Source: Treponema sp. (lineage in GTDB: Bacteria > Spirochaetota > Spirochaetia > Treponematales > Breznakiellaceae). Taken from it: 42,781 nt of DNA. Both the position numbers and the translations under genes were made by a program. Below the pieces are notes generated by a model, which searched no databases, was not told where the DNA came from, and saw nothing but the letters and a program-made list of their open reading frames with translations. This document shows positions 38,693 to 42,781 of the stretch, in pieces; positions within the stretch are counted from its first letter, which is position 1, and each line of letters starts with the position of its first letter. The stretch covers positions 1 through 42,781 of the forward strand of contig WRIB01000020.1 of the NCBI GenBank assembly GCA_009782955.1, given 5' to 3'.

Positions 38693-40600
38693 TCACTGTA
38701 TTCTTACTTCTATCTCACCTTCAAAACCATTATGATGCACGAAGAGGAAGTGTACTTCCGGATTATATTCAGCTTGTATTTTCCTAGAATCCTCCGTACC
38801 GGTTTGCACTGCCGGCGCTGCGCATATTTTCGGGCTGTCCCAAATGCCGTCAGGAACAAAAATCATTGTAGGAACTTCCAGTCCGGGATCAGGGCGATAC
38901 CGGAAGTACAGCGTTTTCTTTTTTGCATTCCACTTAAACGACAGCGGCTCTCCGGCGGTGGCAAGGGGATATGGCCGCAGCCATCCTGCCGTTGCTCTTG
39001 GACGCGGCGGGCCTTTTCCGTCGCCTGTTGTTACAATGGAAAAATCTTCGTTGTTCCAAAAATCCCCGCAACTGTTTGTATTATCCGCGGAATAATCCCA
39101 GATACAAGCACCCAAAAGCAATTGATCCATTGCATCGTAGTACATGGTCAGCGCTTCTTCATGCGCGGAATAATTTCCGTTTGTAAAAGCCTTGCCTTTA
39201 TAAATATCGAAAGGAAGTCCGAATTCACCGACAAGGTTTGGCATATCCGGCACAATATTACCGGCAATTTGTTCAACGAAGAGAGCGGCAACGGCCTTTT
39301 TTCCCAGAACGATTTTTCCGTTTTTGGTATTTACGTTAAACCAGGACCGGAATTGTTTTAAAAACATCGTCGGGCCGTCGTACCAATGAAACCCATGAAC
39401 GTTTCGAGGGGATGTAGTGTTATGCTGTTTGATACTTTCTTTCGCGGCAGCATCCTCTTTTATGCCAATGCCTTTTGGTACACCTTCAATAAAGAAAAGT
39501 GATTTTTCATCGGTTTCGGCAAGTCGCTGTCTGAATTTGTCCATAAAGGGAACAAGAAAATCATCTGAAAAGCGCGGCGGTTTTCCCATGTATCCGGAAA
39601 AATGATACGGATTAAGAAGTGTTGGGCCATGCTCCCCGTCACCCCAAACACCGGAGAGCTTCCACGGACAGGTGTTTCCGTTTTTAAAAACGGAAACACC
39701 GTTCGGATTAAGCAGGTAGCGGCCTTTTTTTCTTACTCCAAAAACCCCCGTTGAATATACGGGGATTTCCATTTTATGTCCCGAAGCTGCAGCCATTGCA
39801 GCAAATGGACTGGGCATGGGGCCCACAGCAACCATGTTATTTTCAAGATTGTTCAGGTTTGAATAACCGATAAATCCAGGATGTGGTTCATTCATCGTTC
39901 CCCAACCTGCAATTGAAGCGCAGTTTTTTAGCCGCCGTTTTGCATGGGCATAAGCCTCGATAAACCGGGTTTGCAGCCAGTTTTGAATTGGCGTATTGGC
40001 ATCGCTGCCGGCAATGACAGTAGCCGGTTTTACAGACGGAGCAAACGCATTGCCTGCAAAAAACAGGGTAAACATTGTTGCTGCGGCATAGCGATTGTTT
40101 CCGGCAGGCCAGGTCATCAGGGGACGGCGATCGGGTGTAGTAATACCGGTAATCTCTTTAGACAATACTGCTCCGGCAGCCTCCAGCAGGCCTGTGTCTA
40201 TTCCCAGCGCTTCCAAAGTCCAGGCCGGAGCGCCGTCGCCCCCGGCTGTCCGGCTCCATACATCCTGATGCGGATCAATCCACATATAAATGCCGTGCTT
40301 TTCTGCCGACAGAAGCAATTTACGAAGATACGCAAGATACGCTTCGTCGTATTTTCCGGGCCCTTCGTGTTCAAGCGCCTCCCAGGGGACAATAAGACGA
40401 TTAAAATAGAAACCCCAACGCTTTAGTTCCGCAAAACGTTCGTCCGCATCTTCCAGCAAAAAAGGTTTTCCAACAAAAGATACCGTACCGGCAGAAATAT
40501 CTTCAACAACAGGAACTTTGGTACTTCCGCCAAGATTACATCCCCGGAGAATCAGGGAACGGCCTTCTTCATCACAAATCCATGCGCCTTTTATATACAT
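38693..40600 (-). CDS. GH5-family glycoside hydrolase (endoglycoceramidase/cellulase-like)
   Basis: 635 residues from Met at 40600, where the conserved GAWICDEEGRSLILRGCNLGG begins; an in-frame GTG at 40651 would add 17 residues. The TIM barrel shows FNRLIVPWEALEHEGPGKYDEAYL, DPHQDVWS, the acid/base glutamate in WGTMNEP (about E238), HWYDGPT and the nucleophile glutamate in NLVGEFGLPFD (about E459). The C-terminal about 110 residues may form a beta-sandwich, as in endoglycoceramidase-type enzymes. No signal peptide is seen, so it may act on oligosaccharides taken up by the cell. Confidence 0.83.
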   Translation of the reverse strand: MYIKGAWICDEEGRSLILRGCNLGGSTKVPVVEDISAGTVSFVGKPFLLEDADERFAELKRWGFYFNRLIVPWEALEHEGPGKYDEAYLAYLRKLLLSAEKHGIYMWIDPHQDVWSRTAGGDGAPAWTLEALGIDTGLLEAAGAVLSKEITGITTPDRRPLMTWPAGNNRYAAATMFTLFFAGNAFAPSVKPATVIAGSDANTPIQNWLQTRFIEAYAHAKRRLKNCASIAGWGTMNEPHPGFIGYSNLNNLENNMVAVGPMPSPFAAMAAASGHKMEIPVYSTGVFGVRKKGRYLLNPNGVSVFKNGNTCPWKLSGVWGDGEHGPTLLNPYHFSGYMGKPPRFSDDFLVPFMDKFRQRLAETDEKSLFFIEGVPKGIGIKEDAAAKESIKQHNTTSPRNVHGFHWYDGPTMFLKQFRSWFNVNTKNGKIVLGKKAVAALFVEQIAGNIVPDMPNLVGEFGLPFDIYKGKAFTNGNYSAHEEALTMYYDAMDQLLLGACIWDYSADNTNSCGDFWNNEDFSIVTTGDGKGPPRPRATAGWLRPYPLATAGEPLSFKWNAKKKTLYFRYRPDPGLEVPTMIFVPDGIWDSPKICAAPAVQTGTEDSRKIQAEYNPEVHFLFVHHNGFEGEIEVRIQ

Positions 40601-40695
40601 ACGGTAATTTTTAATCTTAATCGAAAAAAAAGCAATGTTAAAAAAACGCACAATATATCTCTGAAAAAACTTTTTCTTCCCGATACAAGCACCAA

Positions 40696-40956
40696 ATGCT
40701 TCTTTACCTTATTGTAGGCAGAGTTAAATCAAAACCTACTACTGAAGATGTGCAGGATCATATTGAACGTCTGAAAAAAATGCGTACATACGCCGATTTG
40801 CGCGGCGACAAGCGTACATTTTTAGCTGCTGTTGCCGGTGCGGTAATTGCGGACAATGTAAAAGACTATGCCTTAAAACAGGGCTTTTTTGTAATTGAAC
40901 CCTCTGGAGAAACATTTACTATTATTTCCCCTATCGGTGATCCTAAAGAATGGTAA
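40696..40956 (+). CDS. Short DUF3782-like protein, probably the C-terminal fragment of a PD-(D/E)XK-type protein
   Basis: 86 residues. TTEDVQDHIERLKKMRTYADLRGDKRTFLAAVAGAVIADNVKDYALKQGFFVIEPSGETFTII resembles the conserved C-terminal half of DUF3782-type nuclease-fold proteins, where a V-E-V-K motif precedes it; here the place reads VGRVK, without the acidic residue. It is either a truncated remnant or a small free-standing derivative. A TACAAG ends 6 nt before the ATG and no Shine-Dalgarno is visible. It is divergent from the GH5 gene and 53 nt upstream of the spiro-SPASM gene. Confidence 0.55.
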   Translation: MLLYLIVGRVKSKPTTEDVQDHIERLKKMRTYADLRGDKRTFLAAVAGAVIADNVKDYALKQGFFVIEPSGETFTIISPIGDPKEW

Positions 40957-41009
40957 CATTGGGCAAGTGCCCTAAATCAGTACCTGGACGGCGCCGATAA
41001 TCGAAATAT

Positions 41010-42608
41010 ATGCATGCCCTTACAGTCTTATACGGCGGATCCCTTGTATCACAGGCATTTGAACCGGTTTTTAAGGGAAAGTCCGCTTTTTCCATGGCAA
41101 TTAAACAGTCCGCAGCCTTTCCCGGCAGTGAAAAGATAGTTCTGCTGGCAAAAGATCAGGACTTTCCGGATGTTCCGCTTTCTTTTTTGGAAGAAAATAA
41201 TGTCAAAGTTATTAAAAACCCAACATGGACGGTATCTGAACTGCTTAAAAACATATCCGAAGCAAGTGCAGGCTTTGATTTTGCCTATTATGCCTGGGCA
41301 GATTCGCCGTTTCTCGATCCTTCATTGGCAGGAAAAATCGCAGAGCGCCATATCCGTTATGCTGCGGAATATTCCTATGCAGACGGCTGGCCGGGGGGGT
41401 TAGGCCCGGAGCTTATCAACAGTCAGGCTGCGGGAATACTGTATAAAATTGCCGGTGATGACGGGCTGGGCCCTGTTAAACGGGACAGCCTCTTTTCGGT
41501 ATTACAGAAAGATATCAATTCATTTGACATAGAAACTGAAATTTCAACGGAAGATTTGCGATACCATAGGCTTTCTTTTACCGCCGACTCCAAACGGAAT
41601 CTTCTGTTGCTGAAACGATTTGCCGGAATTATTCCTGCGGACGGCGAGGCTGCGGTAACTGAACCGGGGTATGCGGACAACGTTGTCCGCATAATTCAGG
41701 AACATCCTGAATATCTGCGTACCTTGCCGGCATTTTTTCCCATTCAGGTATCCGGTGCTTGTCCAAAAACCATCACCGGTGCATGCAGCATTTGCCCCTA
41801 TCACAAACAGAACCTCTCGCAGCAAACTGATTTTTTTGAACTGCCAGATTTTCTTGCGTTACTGGAAAAAATCGAAAGCTTTACCGGAGACGGTGTTATC
41901 GATCTTTCTTTATGGGGAGAAACCGCTCTCCACCCCAAACGGGAAGAAATTATCCAGGCGGTACTGGAAAGACCGGCGCTTTCGTTAATTATCGAAACAT
42001 CAGGCTATGGCTGGGCTGGTATTGATTTGGGCAAAATTGCCGAAATAGCAGCTGATCGGCAAAACGGTATTCCTGCTTTGTCCTGGATAGTTTCACTTAA
42101 CCCTTCTGATGTGCCGCAAAGCGTGCCGGACGGCGAAAACGAAGCAATTGCTTTTGTCAGAAAATTGGTTTCCTGCTTTCCCCGCGAAAAAGGAAAAGAT
42201 GACCGGGTTTATGCCGAAGCCGTACGTACTACCGGAGAAGAAGACACTATCGAACAATTCTACCGCAACTGGAAAGCTTTCAGCGCCGACAATAACGGCC
42301 CTGCGGTTATCATTCAAAAGTACGATAGTTTTTGCGGTTTTCTTCCGCAAAAACAAGCCGTGGATCTTTCTCCGGTAGAAAGACGGCCCTGCTGGCACAT
42401 CTTGCGGGATTTTCCCGTTCTGATTGACGGGACAGTACCGCTGTGCCGCGAAGACCTGGGAAGCACACCTGCAATACTGGGTAATGTTTTTAAGGATGAG
42501 TTGGAAAATATCTGGGAAAAAGGGAAAGGGGCGTATCTTTCTCATTGCAGGAAAGAATACGAAGGGCCTTGCAAGGTATGCGATGAGTATTACACCTTCA
42601 ACTTTTAA
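41010..42608 (+). CDS. Spiro-SPASM protein (spirochete-specific nucleotidyltransferase-like / radical-SAM-like / SPASM fusion)
   Basis: 532 residues. The N-terminal about 230 resemble a nucleotidyltransferase (LTVLYGGSLVSQAFEPVFKGKSAFSMAI, then YYAWADSPFLDP). A middle region (about 245-440) resembles radical SAM, but the cysteines are spaced CX7CX2C (ACPKTITGACSIC) rather than CX3CX2C. The C-terminal SPASM domain is clear (RPCWHILRDFPVLIDGTVPLCRED, then GNVFKDELENIWEKG, CKVCDEYY). This architecture is known from spirochetes; function unknown. The ATG at 41010 has no strong ribosome-binding site. Confidence 0.8.
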   Translation: MHALTVLYGGSLVSQAFEPVFKGKSAFSMAIKQSAAFPGSEKIVLLAKDQDFPDVPLSFLEENNVKVIKNPTWTVSELLKNISEASAGFDFAYYAWADSPFLDPSLAGKIAERHIRYAAEYSYADGWPGGLGPELINSQAAGILYKIAGDDGLGPVKRDSLFSVLQKDINSFDIETEISTEDLRYHRLSFTADSKRNLLLLKRFAGIIPADGEAAVTEPGYADNVVRIIQEHPEYLRTLPAFFPIQVSGACPKTITGACSICPYHKQNLSQQTDFFELPDFLALLEKIESFTGDGVIDLSLWGETALHPKREEIIQAVLERPALSLIIETSGYGWAGIDLGKIAEIAADRQNGIPALSWIVSLNPSDVPQSVPDGENEAIAFVRKLVSCFPREKGKDDRVYAEAVRTTGEEDTIEQFYRNWKAFSADNNGPAVIIQKYDSFCGFLPQKQAVDLSPVERRPCWHILRDFPVLIDGTVPLCREDLGSTPAILGNVFKDELENIWEKGKGAYLSHCRKEYEGPCKVCDEYYTFNF

Positions 42609-42781
42609 CAGCACAAGTCCTTACACAGCCAATTCCAAAGGACATCACAGCAGCAATAAACGTTTTCCTTCGGGCTGGAAAGGAATGCTTCCTTCCTACA
42701 CCGCAGTAGGAGGCAGCGAACGGGCGGCATCAACCGGCCTTTCGGCAGTACTCCTTAATCGCGAAGGCCGCTTTCCGCGGC
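42583..42781 (+). CDS. Start of an unidentified gene running off the window
   Basis: An open frame begins at ATG 42583 (AAGG 6 nt upstream), overlaps the spiro-SPASM end by 26 nt and stays open to the last base (66 codons). The early residues are Ser/Asn/Thr-rich, then GWKGMLPSYTAVGGSERAA appears. I do not recognise the family. The codon pattern and overlap support a real coupled gene. Confidence 0.5.
   Translation, partial: MSITPSTFNSTSPYTANSKGHHSSNKRFPSGWKGMLPSYTAVGGSERAASTGLSAVLLNREGRFPR

Noticed and set aside
1-42781. CRISPR arrays, tRNA or rRNA genes, prophage or restriction clusters
   Set aside because: No regularly spaced direct repeats, tRNA-like cloverleaf, rRNA sequence or corresponding proteins were recognised.

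Overview
The window looks like a chromosomal segment of a host-associated treponeme (Spirochaetota), plausibly of the insect-gut type. The basis is family content: a P83/100-like antigen, a spirochete-type SPASM protein, a PUR-alpha (BpuR-like) nucleic-acid-binding protein, an Rnf-type membrane cluster and NifU/NifS iron-sulfur assembly genes. No rRNA or tRNA gene was found. Genes are packed in short operons with many 4-nt stop/start overlaps.

Layout. 1-419 has no gene but holds a roughly 300-nt imperfect inverted repeat behind a promoter-like sequence, probably a structured RNA. 420-7385 (minus) is a tight run, rnfC-D-G-E-A, then a GH57 protein and cysK. 7498-8811 is an HD-GYP protein. 8852-11335 (minus) is umuD-umuC-DUF72 with a dyad operator. 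11496-12862 is a TetR regulator with a DUF2271-like lipoprotein. 12920-14244 holds small genes (DUF3597, zinc-ribbon, DUF212). 14254-18033 holds rluA, tagI, a P-loop protein and a TPR protein. 18099-18255 is a MITE-like structured repeat. 18281-21021 (minus) holds a XRE regulator, pcnB and a lysophospholipase-like hydrolase. 21140-26269 holds a beta-propeller/HEAT protein, the P83/100-like protein, a PHP phosphoesterase and a nitroreductase. thrA (minus) faces a cysteine desulfurase-aspartic protease-thiI operon at 28887-31705. 31858-33654 (minus) is nifS-nifU, then an MCP. 35692-38686 holds a phosphohexomutase, a PUR protein and a second aspartic protease. The right end holds a GH5 glycosidase, a small PD-(D/E)XK-like fragment, the spiro-SPASM protein and the start of a further gene.

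Main observations. (1) The Rnf-like cluster keeps the membrane folds and the two 4Fe-4S motifs of RnfC. It appears to have lost the [2Fe-2S] cysteines of RnfA/RnfE, the flavinylation motifs of RnfD/RnfG and the flavin/NADH motif of RnfC, and rnfB is not present. (2) The GH57 protein in the same run lacks its nucleophile. The UmuD-like protein lacks its Ser-Lys dyad, and the TPR protein has a peptidase-like domain without HEXXH. (3) Several genes have a -10 element ending 5-7 nt before ATG and no Shine-Dalgarno, suggesting leaderless mRNAs. (4) Repeats have entered coding genes in frame, notably a palindrome-flanked insert in rluA. All family assignments and motif comparisons were made by eye from memory of the families; no search was run.
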